Source: DASUPK01 sp963747425
Lineage (GTDB): Bacteria; Actinomycetota; Thermoleophilia; Solirubrobacterales; 70-9
Assembly: GCA_963747425.1 (NCBI GenBank)
Contig: CAVVFJ010000008.1
Location: forward strand, 372,001-436,000
Direction of reading: 5' to 3'
DNA length: 64,000 nt
A model generated the notes under the pieces. The model had not been told where the DNA came from. It ran no database searches and was given only the letters and a program-made list of their open reading frames with translations. Shown in pieces: positions 36,035 through 47,300 of the stretch (its first letter is position 1; each line of letters opens with the position of its first letter). The position numbers and the translations under genes are program-made.

Positions 36035-36054
36035 CTGTGAGCAGGTCCTCACAG
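36035..36054. promoter_or_regulatory. Palindrome CTGTGAG-N6-CTCACAG upstream of riboswitch 2
   Basis: Perfect 7-bp arms, spacer CAGGTC. The same arms with the same spacing occur at 36743-36762 upstream of NlpC/P60 paralogue 3. It lies about 30 bp upstream of the riboswitch, over the expected -35 region, so it is a candidate operator for the hydrolase genes. Half-sites resemble CRP (TGTGA..TCACA), but the spacing is 8 rather than 6. Confidence 0.6.
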
Positions 36055-36070
36055 CAGCCGTGGGCCCGGG

Positions 36071-36661
36071 CTACAGGCCCGGGTAGTTGCGGACCGCGAA
36101 GCCGGTGCCGGTCCGCAGGGTGTAGCGCCAACGGGGCCCGCGCCCCTGGTCGACCAACTCGCCGAGCGGTGAGGTGTCGTAGCGCAGGCCGGCGATGATC
36201 ATGTAGGTGTGGGTCTTGTTCGCGTAGACCGTGATCCAGGTGCCAGGCCCCGGACTGCCCCAGAGGGCCAGCTGACCGGAGACGAGCGGTGAGCTGAGCA
36301 CCCCGGCGGCGTGCAGCACGTAGCTCACCGCCCCGGAGCAGTCGTAGCCCTTGGCCTTGAAGCGGCGGTGGCCGCCGCCCCAGATGTAGGTCCTCTTGTG
36401 GATGCGATTCGCTGCCTTGATCGCGCGCTTGACCGGATACGGTGCGTCCACCGGCCGGGTCGCCTTGCCGTTCGGCAGGATGGTCGCGGGGGTCACGGGG
36501 CCCGTGGAGCCGATCGGCGCCCCGGGCACGGTGGTGGTAGTGGTAGTCGTGGTGCTGCCGTCGGTCTGGGCCGCAGCGGGCGACGCGGCGGCGAGCGCCG
36601 CGGCGAGCACGAGTCCTGCCAATCCAAGTCTCCGCCGTGGGCGGTGCCAGCGAGACAGCAA
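36071..36661 (-). CDS. Secreted NlpC/P60-type cell-wall hydrolase, paralogue 3
   Basis: About 196 residues from TTG 36661, which has AGGAGGG eight nt upstream and lines up with the starts of paralogues 1 and 2; longer in-frame starts would cross the upstream palindrome. Signal (RRRLGLAGLVLAAALAAASP), Thr-rich linker (STTTTTTTTVPG), WGGGHRRF, GYDCSGAVSYVLHAAGVL (Cys), THTYMIIAGLRYDTSP (His). Unlike its two neighbours it has no c-di-AMP riboswitch; a 26-bp palindrome lies 79 nt upstream. Confidence 0.82.
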   Translation of the reverse strand: MLSRWHRPRRRLGLAGLVLAAALAAASPAAAQTDGSTTTTTTTTVPGAPIGSTGPVTPATILPNGKATRPVDAPYPVKRAIKAANRIHKRTYIWGGGHRRFKAKGYDCSGAVSYVLHAAGVLSSPLVSGQLALWGSPGPGTWITVYANKTHTYMIIAGLRYDTSPLGELVDQGRGPRWRYTLRTGTGFAVRNYPGL

Positions 36662-36739
36662 GCGACTATCCCTCCTCGGGTCCCTTCCCTCCTGGCCGGA
36701 ACCCGTTTCTCCTGCAAACGAACGTAGCAAAGCTCGGCT

Positions 36740-36765
36740 CATCTGTGAGCGCGCGCTCACAGATG
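36740..36765. promoter_or_regulatory. 26-bp perfect palindrome between NlpC/P60 paralogue 3 and SDR gene
   Basis: CATCTGTGAGCGC followed by its exact reverse complement. The core CTGTGAG-CGCGCG-CTCACAG matches the site at 36035-36054 in arms and spacing. It lies upstream of both divergent genes and is probably the operator of a dimeric regulator; the regulator is not identifiable from the window. Confidence 0.65.
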
Positions 36766-36811
36766 GTCGGCGTCCTGCGCCTGAGCGCTCCGGGTCGCTA
36801 GGTTTGCCGCC

Positions 36812-37619
36812 GTGGAACTAGAGGGGAAGCGGCTGCTGCTCAGCGGTGCCACCGGGGGACTCGGCCGGGCGATCGCCCAGGAGCTCGCCCGCCACGGCGC
36901 CAGGTTGGTGCTGAGCTCTCGGAAGCCGGCGGAGCTCGAGGAGCTCGCGCGCACGCTGCCGGGCGGGTTGGAGCGCCACGGGGTTCTCGTCTCCGACCTG
37001 GCCGAAGAGGGAGCGGCCCAGCAGCTCGTCCGGGATGCGGGTGACCTCGATGGGCTGATCGCAAACGCGGCGCTCCCCGGTGTGGGGTCGATCGAGAAGG
37101 TCGGGGCGGAGGAGCTCACCAGCGACACTTCGCGTCAACCTCGAAGCGCCGATGCTGATGGCCCAAGAGCTGATCCCGGCGCTGACCCGGAAGGGCGAGG
37201 GTCACATCCTCTTCATCTCCTCCCTCAACGGGAAGGTCGGAACCCCGCGAACCGCGATCTACTGCGCGACCAAGTTCGGGATGCGCGGCTTCGCCCTGGC
37301 GCTGCGCGAGGACCTGCACCCGAGGGGGATCGGCGTCTCGACCGTGCTGCCCGGGTTCATCCGGGAGGCGGGCATGTTCCACGACTCCGGGGTCAAGTCC
37401 CCACCCGGACTGGGGACCACCTCGCCGGCGAAGGTCGCCAACGCGGTGGTCACGGCAATCACCCGGGACCGCAACGAGGTCGAGCCCGCGACCCTGCGCC
37501 TCCGGCTGGTCAGCGCGATCGCGTACCGGCATCCGGAGCTCGCGGCCCGGGTCGGGCGTCGCGGGGGCGCCGCGAAGATCGCCGACGACCTGGTCGCCGG
37601 TCACGCCGGCAAGCACTAG
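36812..37619 (+). CDS. Short-chain dehydrogenase/reductase, frameshifted
   Basis: Classical SDR: LLLSGATGGLGRAIAQELA (cofactor glycines), LIANAALPG (NAA-like), then, after a one-base frame change at about 37121-37132 (GACACTTCGC), RVNLEAPMLMAQEL, ISSLNGK and the catalytic YCATKFG (Tyr-x-x-x-Lys), ending HAGKH. One surplus base accounts for the break. GTG 36812 has no ribosome site but has TAGGTT about ten nt upstream, which could be a -10 box giving a leaderless mRNA. Substrate unknown. Confidence 0.78.
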
Positions 37620-37672
37620 CGGCCACCGCGATCGTCGGCCGCTCTCGCAGCGACCCCATGGGTATTCTTCCG

Positions 37673-37716
37673 GGGCGCGTCAAGGAGAGGCGCGCGGCGC
37701 GCCGAGGGACGCGCCC
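37673..37716 (+). other. Long hairpin in leader of secreted hydrolase gene
   Basis: GGGCGCGTC (37673-37681) pairs with GACGCGCCC (37708-37716), and the 26-nt interior contains GGCGCGC/GGCGCGCC. It sits between the SDR stop and the hydrolase ribosome site. It may terminate the SDR transcript or structure the hydrolase leader. Confidence 0.4.
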
Positions 37717-37742
37717 GATTGGTGAGAGAGGACAGGAGAGGT

Positions 37743-40058
37743 ATGCGGAAGCTCGTGCTGGTGTCGGTCATCTTCGGCTCGCTGCTCGCTTCGTCGAGCG
37801 CGCAGGCAGCGATCCCGAGCGCTCTGGGGATCCCCTGCACCCCGAATCCGACCGACGGTGTTCGCGAATGCGGCAGCTCGGCGCCGCGCAGCACGGCTGC
37901 CAGCTTCGACGCGACGCCGATCGACGTCAACGTCGCCTTCCCCCCCGCACCCTCGAGCGGACCCGATGGCCCGTATCCGCTGATCATCATCGGACACGGA
38001 TACGGCGGTTCGAAGATCCCGTTCGGTACGCCGAACTCGACCAGCGACATGCGGCAGTTCACGAGCCGGGGATACGCCGTCTTCAGCATGACCGACCGCG
38101 GCTTCCACGAGTCCTGCGGAACCAACGCCGCCATCACCGCTGCGGCCGGCGCCTGCGATGCAGCCGGCTGGATCCATTTGATGGACGACCGCTTCGAGGT
38201 CCGCGACGCTCAGTTCCTGATGGGCAAGCTTGCCGACGAGGGCCGGATCGACGGCCAGAAGATCGGGGCCACGGGCGGCTCCTACGGAGGAGGCCTGTCC
38301 ATGGCGCTCGCCTCCCTCAAGGACCGGGTGATGATGCCGAACGGGCAGCTGGTCCCCTGGACGAGTCCCAGTAACGGGATCCCGATGCGCATTGCGGCCG
38401 CGACCCCGATCGTGCCGTGGAGCGACCTCTCCTACTCGCTGACCCCGAACGGTGGCACCCTCGACTACGTGGCGGATTCGCCGTATGCGGGCCGGATCGG
38501 AATCGAGAAGGAGTCGCTCGTCGGTGGGCTCTACTTCACCGGGAGCAGCACGGGGAAGTACTGCGGGGCGTCGCCCTACCCGCCGTGCACGGATTTCGAC
38601 TCGGATGTGACGGCCTGGAATGCGCGGCTCGAGGCGGGTGAGCCCTACGACGGCGATCCCGAGATCAACGCGATCTTCAACGAGATCACGGCGCACCATT
38701 CCTCGTACTACATCGATCACTCCGAGCAGCCGGCGCCCCTGCTGATCGCCAACGGCTTCACGGATGACCTCTTCCCCGCGGACGAGGCGATCCGCTTCCA
38801 CAACAAGATCAGGTCGCTGTATCCGGGCGCCCCGATCTCCCTGTTCTTCGGGGACTTCGGCCATCCGCGCGCCGCGCCGAACAACGAGAAGGACGCGCAG
38901 AACACCGCGCTCACCGATGACGTCAACTCCTGGTTCGACTTCTACGTCAAGGGCACGGGCTCCACGCCGTTCCAGGGCGTGACCGCCTACACGACGACCT
39001 GCCCGACCACCGTCCCATCCGGCGGCCCAACCCAGGCGGGCAGCTGGGCCGGATTGGAGAAGGGAGAGGTCCGGCTCGACTCGGCCCAGTCCCAGGCGAT
39101 TGCGCCCGACGGCGGCTCCAGCGCCGTCGACACGGCCTTCGACCCGGTCAGCTCCGGCCAGAATCCATGCCATACGGCACCGGGCGCCGACCTTCCCGGC
39201 GTCGCGACCTACAGGTTGCCCGCCGCCTCCGGCAGCGGGTTCACCCTGATGGGGTCGCCCACGGTGGTCGCGAAGATCGACTCGCCGACGGCGAATTCGG
39301 AGGTCGCCGCGAGGCTGCTCGACGTGGACCCGAACGGCACAGAGACCCTGGTCGACCGCCAGCTCCTGAGGCCGGCCATCGGCAGCGCCAGGCAGGTCTT
39401 CCAGCTCCACCCGACCGGTCATCTCTTCGCGCCGGGCCACGTCCCCAAGCTGGAGCTCCTCCCGAGCGACTCGCACGGAAGCCTGCCCGTCGGCGGTTAC
39501 GGGCGAGCCGCCAACGGTCAGGGCCAGGTGACCGTCTCCGGTCTCTCGTTGCGGTTGCCCACCCTCGACGGCCCGGGGGCCGCCGCCGGCCAGGTCCACC
39601 CGGCCTCAGCGCTTCCGCTTCCCTGCGGCATGGCGATCGCCCCCGAGTTCTCGTCCAGCCTCTACCTGCGCGCTTCGCTCAGCGGCGGCAAGCTCAGGTT
39701 CAAGGGCCGGAAGGGCAAGGTCCCGGTCGACTCGGCGCCGGGCCCGAACGCCTGCCTGGTCAAGGTGAGGCTGCTCGGCTCCGGCAAGCACAAGAAGAAG
39801 AAGGGCCACGCCGCCAAGAAGCGGAAGAAGCACAAGAAGAAGAAGAAGGTCCTGGGCCGCGGCAGCGCGACGATTCCCGGCGGCCAGAGCGCGATCGTCA
39901 GGCTGAAGCTCAGCAAGCGTGGCCGCGCCGCCGTCAAGCGAGGCCGCGGGATCAGGGTGCAGGTGACCACGGTCGACGCCACCGGCAACACCGTGCAGAC
40001 CGCCAAGGTCCACTTCAAGAAGAAGAAGAAGCACGGCAAGCACAAGAAGCACAAGTAG
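37743..40058 (+). CDS. Secreted alpha/beta hydrolase (X-Pro dipeptidyl-peptidase/CocE-like) with Lys/His-rich tail
   Basis: 771 residues from ATG 37743 (AGGAG upstream). Signal peptide (KLVLVSVIFGSLLASSSAQA); hydrolase core with IGHGYGG, nucleophile Ser180 in GATGGSYGGG, Asp341 in NGFTDDLFP and His374 in GDFGHPRA; then a beta-rich domain (~490-600) like the C-terminal part of CocE/X-Pro peptidases. The last ~120 residues are strongly basic (KHKKKKGHAAKKRKKHKKKK and KKKKKHGKHKKHK), unusual for the family and probably a cell-wall or polyanion-binding tail. Substrate unknown. Confidence 0.8.
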   Translation: MRKLVLVSVIFGSLLASSSAQAAIPSALGIPCTPNPTDGVRECGSSAPRSTAASFDATPIDVNVAFPPAPSSGPDGPYPLIIIGHGYGGSKIPFGTPNSTSDMRQFTSRGYAVFSMTDRGFHESCGTNAAITAAAGACDAAGWIHLMDDRFEVRDAQFLMGKLADEGRIDGQKIGATGGSYGGGLSMALASLKDRVMMPNGQLVPWTSPSNGIPMRIAAATPIVPWSDLSYSLTPNGGTLDYVADSPYAGRIGIEKESLVGGLYFTGSSTGKYCGASPYPPCTDFDSDVTAWNARLEAGEPYDGDPEINAIFNEITAHHSSYYIDHSEQPAPLLIANGFTDDLFPADEAIRFHNKIRSLYPGAPISLFFGDFGHPRAAPNNEKDAQNTALTDDVNSWFDFYVKGTGSTPFQGVTAYTTTCPTTVPSGGPTQAGSWAGLEKGEVRLDSAQSQAIAPDGGSSAVDTAFDPVSSGQNPCHTAPGADLPGVATYRLPAASGSGFTLMGSPTVVAKIDSPTANSEVAARLLDVDPNGTETLVDRQLLRPAIGSARQVFQLHPTGHLFAPGHVPKLELLPSDSHGSLPVGGYGRAANGQGQVTVSGLSLRLPTLDGPGAAAGQVHPASALPLPCGMAIAPEFSSSLYLRASLSGGKLRFKGRKGKVPVDSAPGPNACLVKVRLLGSGKHKKKKGHAAKKRKKHKKKKKVLGRGSATIPGGQSAIVRLKLSKRGRAAVKRGRGIRVQVTTVDATGNTVQTAKVHFKKKKKHGKHKKHK

Positions 40059-40090
40059 GGCCGAGGCGCCTCACTGGTCATACTGAGCAG

Positions 40091-42899
<2,809 letters not shown>

Positions 42900-42900
42900 A

Positions 42901-42924
42901 CCCGTCGTCGGGCCAAGTGTTTTC
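42901..42924 (+). terminator. Candidate intrinsic terminator of aconitase
   Basis: Short stem CCCG-TCGT-CGGG immediately after the stop codon, followed within six bases by GTGTTTTCG. The stem is short but the T-run is rare in this GC-rich DNA. Confidence 0.4.
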
Positions 42925-43079
42925 GTGGCGATAGCGATGGCTATCGGATCGCTAACGCCGCCGCTAGCAATGGCTATCAGCCTCCATTGCCCTCTTCAAA
43001 GCCGCCCGATCCGACCTGCCGCCGTTCCTCGACGGTGGGCCCCCATCTCCCCTACTTGAAGCCGGGCACGTAAAGAAGC

Positions 43080-43130
43080 GGCGTGGCGGGGCCGCGGGAG
43101 GCAGGGGGTCCACACGGCCCGCGCCACGCC
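43080..43130. terminator. Strong 14-bp hairpin
   Basis: GGCGTGGCG-GGGCC (43080-43093) pairs with GGCCC-g-CGCCACGCC (43116-43130), one bulged G. There is no T-run on either side. It could end the convergent DUF3817 transcript or belong to a small RNA. Confidence 0.4.
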
Positions 43131-43167
43131 TGCGCGTCGGTAGCCAGGGAGGGATTTCCGACGCGAT

Positions 43168-43198
43168 CGTTCCCGGAGGCGGGACTGACCCGGGAACG
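43168..43198 (-). terminator. 9-bp hairpin just after the DUF3817 gene
   Basis: CGTTCCCGG (43168-43176) and CCGGGAACG (43190-43198), 13-nt loop, seven nt beyond the minus-strand stop codon. Likely terminator; a TTGACA hexamer just before it is probably incidental. Confidence 0.45.
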
Positions 43199-43205
43199 AG
43201 TCTTG

Positions 43206-43598
43206 TCAAGTTAGTACGTCCTCCCGCCTCATCTGATTATCCCCCGTTTGGTCCTGCGGTGTCAACTCCCGCGGTGCGATCCCCCAGCCGCGGCGCTCGA
43301 TCAGCTCGATTCCGATCACCGCGCCGAGCGGCCCGAACGGCGTCAGGGTCGCCGCGAGCAGCGGCCAAGGGGCCTCCCTGCGCACGATCGCCCAGAGGAT
43401 CAGCGCGCACAGGCCCAGATAGCCGACTCCATGCAGCAATCCGAAGAGCGCGGTCTCCGATGCGTATCCCGGCACGATCCAGAAGACCAGGAGCGTCGTG
43501 AACAGGCCCAGCTCGAGCCAGGAGGCGAGCTTCACCCACCTGAACAGGCGTCCGGGCACGGGCCTGGGAAGTGGATGTGCGTGTTCCGCGCTTGCCAT
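43206..43598 (-). CDS. DUF3817-type small membrane protein
   Basis: 130 residues with three hydrophobic segments: ASWLELGLFTTLLVFWIVPG, GLLHGVGYLGLCALILWAIV and LLAATLTPFGPLGAVIGI, the layout of DUF3817 integral membrane proteins of actinobacteria, including the conserved HGVGYL and PFGP. The C-terminus is hydrophilic. Function of the family is unknown. Confidence 0.78.
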   Translation of the reverse strand: MASAEHAHPLPRPVPGRLFRWVKLASWLELGLFTTLLVFWIVPGYASETALFGLLHGVGYLGLCALILWAIVRREAPWPLLAATLTPFGPLGAVIGIELIERRGWGIAPRELTPQDQTGDNQMRREDVLT

Positions 43599-43709
43599 CG
43601 CGCCGAAACTAGCGGGTGCCGGGCCTCGACCGGCTGTCGAGACGGCACCGGGCGATCTTCATACCAACTGTCCATAGGTTTCTTGGGCCCCGCCGGGCAA
43701 GATGCCGCA

Positions 43710-43901
43710 ATGGAGCAATTCCACGGAGAGCAGACACCCAACCTGAGCATGAGGAGGCTCGTGCGGTTGCAGCGCTCGTATCGGTGCGCGAGCTGCGCCG
43801 CGGAATACCACTCCTGGGCACGACTCAGCTCATGTCCCGATTGCGGCCGCTCCCTCTCGGTGGCCGTGATCAGACGCGCTGCGCTCACGGGTCCGGCCTG
43901 A
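43710..43901 (+). CDS. Small zinc-ribbon protein
   Basis: 63 residues from ATG 43710 with two CxxC knuckles, YRCASCAAEYHSW and LSSCPDCGRSL, spaced 18 residues apart as in a single zinc ribbon. The leader is basic (MRRLVRLQRSYR). No strong ribosome site is seen, and ATG 43749 is an alternative start. Role unknown. Confidence 0.5.
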   Translation: MEQFHGEQTPNLSMRRLVRLQRSYRCASCAAEYHSWARLSSCPDCGRSLSVAVIRRAALTGPA

Positions 43902-43967
43902 ACCGCCAGCGGGCGGGCCGTTCGTGCGGGGGCGATGGCCCGCATGGACGGTCCGCTCGGGCCGGCC

Positions 43968-44345
43968 CTAGGTTTCGACCGATCGAGGTGACGCGCTTGC
44001 GGCGTCGGGCGGCTCGGCGCACGCGATCGTGTTCCCATCCGGATCTGGGACGTTGACGTGGCGGACGCCGTTCGAGTACGTCTCGATCGGCTCGTGCTCG
44101 ATGTCCTGAACGGCGAGGCGCCGGAGGAGCGCGTCAAGCCCGGTGACCGCGAGGGTGATCCGGCCCCCGCCCGCCCGCGCCGCGTTCGGCTCGATGAAGA
44201 GCCAGGCGTGCTCATCGATCTCCCAAAGGATCTCTTCCCCGACTCGGCTGTCCGGGGGTCGCCCGAAAAACCGCGTGTACCAATCCACGCTGGAGTCGAG
44301 ATCCGAAACCGGGACACCGGCGAAGAGGTGGGTGATCGCGCTCAT
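43968..44345 (-). CDS. VOC-superfamily (glyoxalase/bleomycin-resistance-like) protein
   Basis: 125 residues: HLFAGVPVSDLDSSVDWYTR at the N-terminus and VRHVNVPDPDGNTIACAEPP at the C-terminus are the paired beta-alpha-beta-beta-beta modules of a single VOC domain. Metal ligands and substrate cannot be assigned. Stop lies 39 nt from the 2-oxoglutarate dehydrogenase gene end side, not coupled. Confidence 0.82.
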   Translation of the reverse strand: MSAITHLFAGVPVSDLDSSVDWYTRFFGRPPDSRVGEEILWEIDEHAWLFIEPNAARAGGGRITLAVTGLDALLRRLAVQDIEHEPIETYSNGVRHVNVPDPDGNTIACAEPPDAASASPRSVET

Positions 44346-44383
44346 CTCAGGACCGGTGCGCGGGTGAGCGAGCGGCGCCGGAC

Positions 44384-47300
44384 TCAGGCCGGATCCGCCC
44401 GGCCCATCAGGGCCGTGAGGACGATCCGCTCCTGCTCCTTGGTGTGTGCCACGGCGTATCCCTCACCGGGGCTGGCCCGCGGCGGGCGGCCGACATAGCC
44501 GAGCTCCACGCCCTCGGGGAGGAGCTCCGGAATGCGGCGCTGCATCACTGACCAGGCGCCCATGTTCCGCGGCTCCTCCTGGACCCAGACGATCTCCTTC
44601 AGGTTCGGATAGCCGGCGATCAGTTCGGTGAGCTGCTCCTTGGCGAACGGATAGAGGAGCTCGGCGCGAGCGATTGCGACCTTCTCGACCTCCTCGCGCT
44701 TGGGAGCGGCGTCGATGTCGTAGTAGATCTTGCCGCTGCAGAGGACGAGCCGCTCGACCTTCTCCCTGCGGTCCTGGGCACGCGGGTCGTCGAGCACGAA
44801 CTCGAACGACCCCGAGGTGAGGTCCTCGAGCGTCGAGGTCGCGCGCGGCAGGCGCAGCAGCCCCTTGGGCGTGAAGACGACCATCGGCCGGGCCTTCTGG
44901 ATGTGGGCCTGGCGCCGCAGCAGGTGGAAGTACTGCGCGGCGGTCGACGGGTTGGCGATCCGGATGTTGCCCTCGGCGGCGAGCTGGATGAAGCGCTCGA
45001 TCCGCGCGCTCGAGTGCTCGGGGCCGGCGCCCTCGTAGCCGTGGGGGAGCAGGAGCGTCAGGCGGGAGGTCTGGCCCCACTTCGCCTCGGCCGAGGCGAT
45101 GAAGCTGTCGATGATCACCTGCGCCGCGTTGCCGAAGTCGCCGAATTGCGCCTCCCAGAGGATGAGGCTGTCGGGGGAGGCCGCCGAGTAGCCGTATTCG
45201 AAGCCCAGGCAGGCCGTTTCCGAGAGCGGGCTGTTGTGCAGCTCGAGGGGGGCGTTGGCCTCGGGCAGGTTCTGGATGGGGGCGTAGCGGAGCCCGGTCT
45301 TCTCGTCGTGGAGGACCAGGTGGCGGTTGGAGAACGTGCCTCGCTCGGTGTCCTGTCCCGTGAACCGCACGTGGACCTCCTCCGTGAGCATCGAGGCCAG
45401 CGCGAGCGCCTCGGCGTGGCCGAACTCGATTCCCCCCTGATCCATCGCATCGAGTCGCTTCGAGAGAGGCTTGCGGAGCTTGCGGTGGATCGTGAAGCTG
45501 TCGGGAACCCTGAGGAGCTCCTCGTTCAGCTTGCGGAGCTTCTCCTCGGGAACGGCGGTCTCCACGCTCGGGCTTCGCGTCCGGTCGAGCTCGCCGGTGC
45601 CGGTGGCGGTCGGGTCGGCGTAGTCGCCGGACTCGATCTTCTGGCGGAGCTCGTCGTGGGCGGCCTTGAGGGAGCGCTGGCGCTCGTTGTTGCTCTCATC
45701 GACCTCGTCGGGGGTGACGATTCCCTCCTTGACCAGCTCCTGGGCATAGAGCTGGCTGACGGGCGGGTGCTCCTTGATCTTGGCCGCCATCAGCGGCTGG
45801 GTGTATGCGGGCTCGTCGGTCTCGTTGTGGCCGAAGCGGCGGTAGCCGATCAGGTCGATGACGACGTCGCGCCCCCAGCGCTCGCGGTAGGCCATCGCCA
45901 GGCGGACGGCGCCGAGGCAGGCCTCCGGGTCGTCGGCGTTGACGTGGATGATCGGGACGTTGAAGCCCTTCGCCATGTCGGCCGCGTATGGGGTGGAGCG
46001 GCCCTCCTCCGGGTCGGTGGTGAAGCCCACCTGGTTGTCCTGGATGATGTGGATCGTGCCGCCGGTCGCATAGCCCTTCAGCGACTGGAGGTTGAGCGTC
46101 TCGGCGACCACTCCCTGCGCCGGGAACGCCGCGTCGCCGTGGAGCAGCACGGGGACGGCGGCCATCGGATCGTGCTCGAGGCGGCCGTTCTGCCGGTTTG
46201 TCTGCGAGGCGCGCGCGGCGCCGCTGACGACCGGGTCCACATACTCCAGGTGGCTGGGGTTCGGGTAGAGCCGTACGCCGATCTCGGAGTCGTCCCGCGT
46301 CTTGAAGACGCCGCCGTGGCCGTAGTGGTACTTGACGTCGCCGGTGCCGCCGGTGGGGATCGCTGCCAGCGACTTGACCGCCTCGATCGCCTTCGCGCCC
46401 TCGAACTCGGCCAGGATCGCCTCCACCGGCCGGGCGATGTTGTGGGCCAGGACGCTGAGCCGCCCGCGGTGGGCCATCCCGATCACCACGTCGCGCGCGC
46501 CCTCGGTGTGCGCCATCTCGAACACCTCGTCGAGCATCGGCACGACGGTGTCGAGGCCCTCGATCGAGAACATCTTCTGGCCGAGGTAGGCCTTCTCCAG
46601 GTAGCGCTCGAAGCCGAAGACCTGAATCAGGCGGTCGAGCAGCATCCGCTTCTCCTCGGGCTCGAGCGGCTTGCGGTGCCAGCCGGTCTCGATCATGTCG
46701 CGCAGCCACATCCGCTGCTGGTGCGAGGAGAGGTGCTCGAACTGGTACCCGATCGTCCCGCAGTAGGCCTCGCGCATCCGCGGCAGCGCCTCGAGCAGGG
46801 TCTCGCCCTCCACACCGATGCGGAGGATCTCCGCCGGGATCTGCGCCATCAGCTCGGGGGTGAGGTTGAGGTTCTCGGGCTGGATCGCCGGGTCGCCCTT
46901 GGGCTCGGAGCCCAGCGGGTCGAGCCTGGCGGCGAGGTGACCGTGGGTCCGGTAGCCCTTGAGCAGCGAGGTCGCCGCCTGGACGGCCTGCAGCAGCTCC
47001 GTGCTGGGCCTGGCCGCGGCGGACGTCCCCGGTTCGCCCGGCGCACCCGCCGCCGCGAGCGGCGGCGCGGAGGCGGACGCGGCATGAGCGCTGGTGACGC
47101 TCGAGGGTTCGAGCCCCAGGTCGGTGGCCACTGACTCGTAGAACTCGTCTTCGCCCTGCAGCAGCTCCTCGATCCGGCGCAGGAACGAGCCGGACTCCGC
47201 GCCCTGGATGACGCGGTGGTCATAGGTCGAGGTCATGGTCATCACCTTCGAGACCCCGAGCGCCCTGATCTTCTCGGGCGGAGCGTGTCTCCACTCCACC

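Larger units (their letters stand above)
42900..43205. other. Intergenic region between convergent genes with three or more hairpins
   Basis: 306 bp after aconitase. Visible: CCCG-TCGT-CGGG then GTGTTTT (42901-42924); CGATAGC-GATG-GCTATCG (42929-42946) with TGGCTATC repeated at 42971-42978; a 14-bp stem at 43080-43130; and CGTTCCCGG / CCGGGAACG at 43168-43198. The 81-codon minus-strand frame here has no protein-like pattern. It may hold bidirectional terminators or a small structured RNA. Confidence 0.45.

Noticed and set aside
36035..36762. Canonical CRP sites upstream of the NlpC genes
   Set aside because: TGTGA and TCACA are present but 8 bp apart in both, whereas CRP sites have 6; kept only as an unidentified operator.
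37660..37665. SigF-type -10 (GGGTAT) before the secreted hydrolase
   Set aside because: No GTTT-like -35 at 15-17 bp upstream.
42964..43209. 81-codon minus-strand frame after aconitase
   Set aside because: Low-complexity Pro/Arg composition, overlaps several hairpins, no ribosome site.
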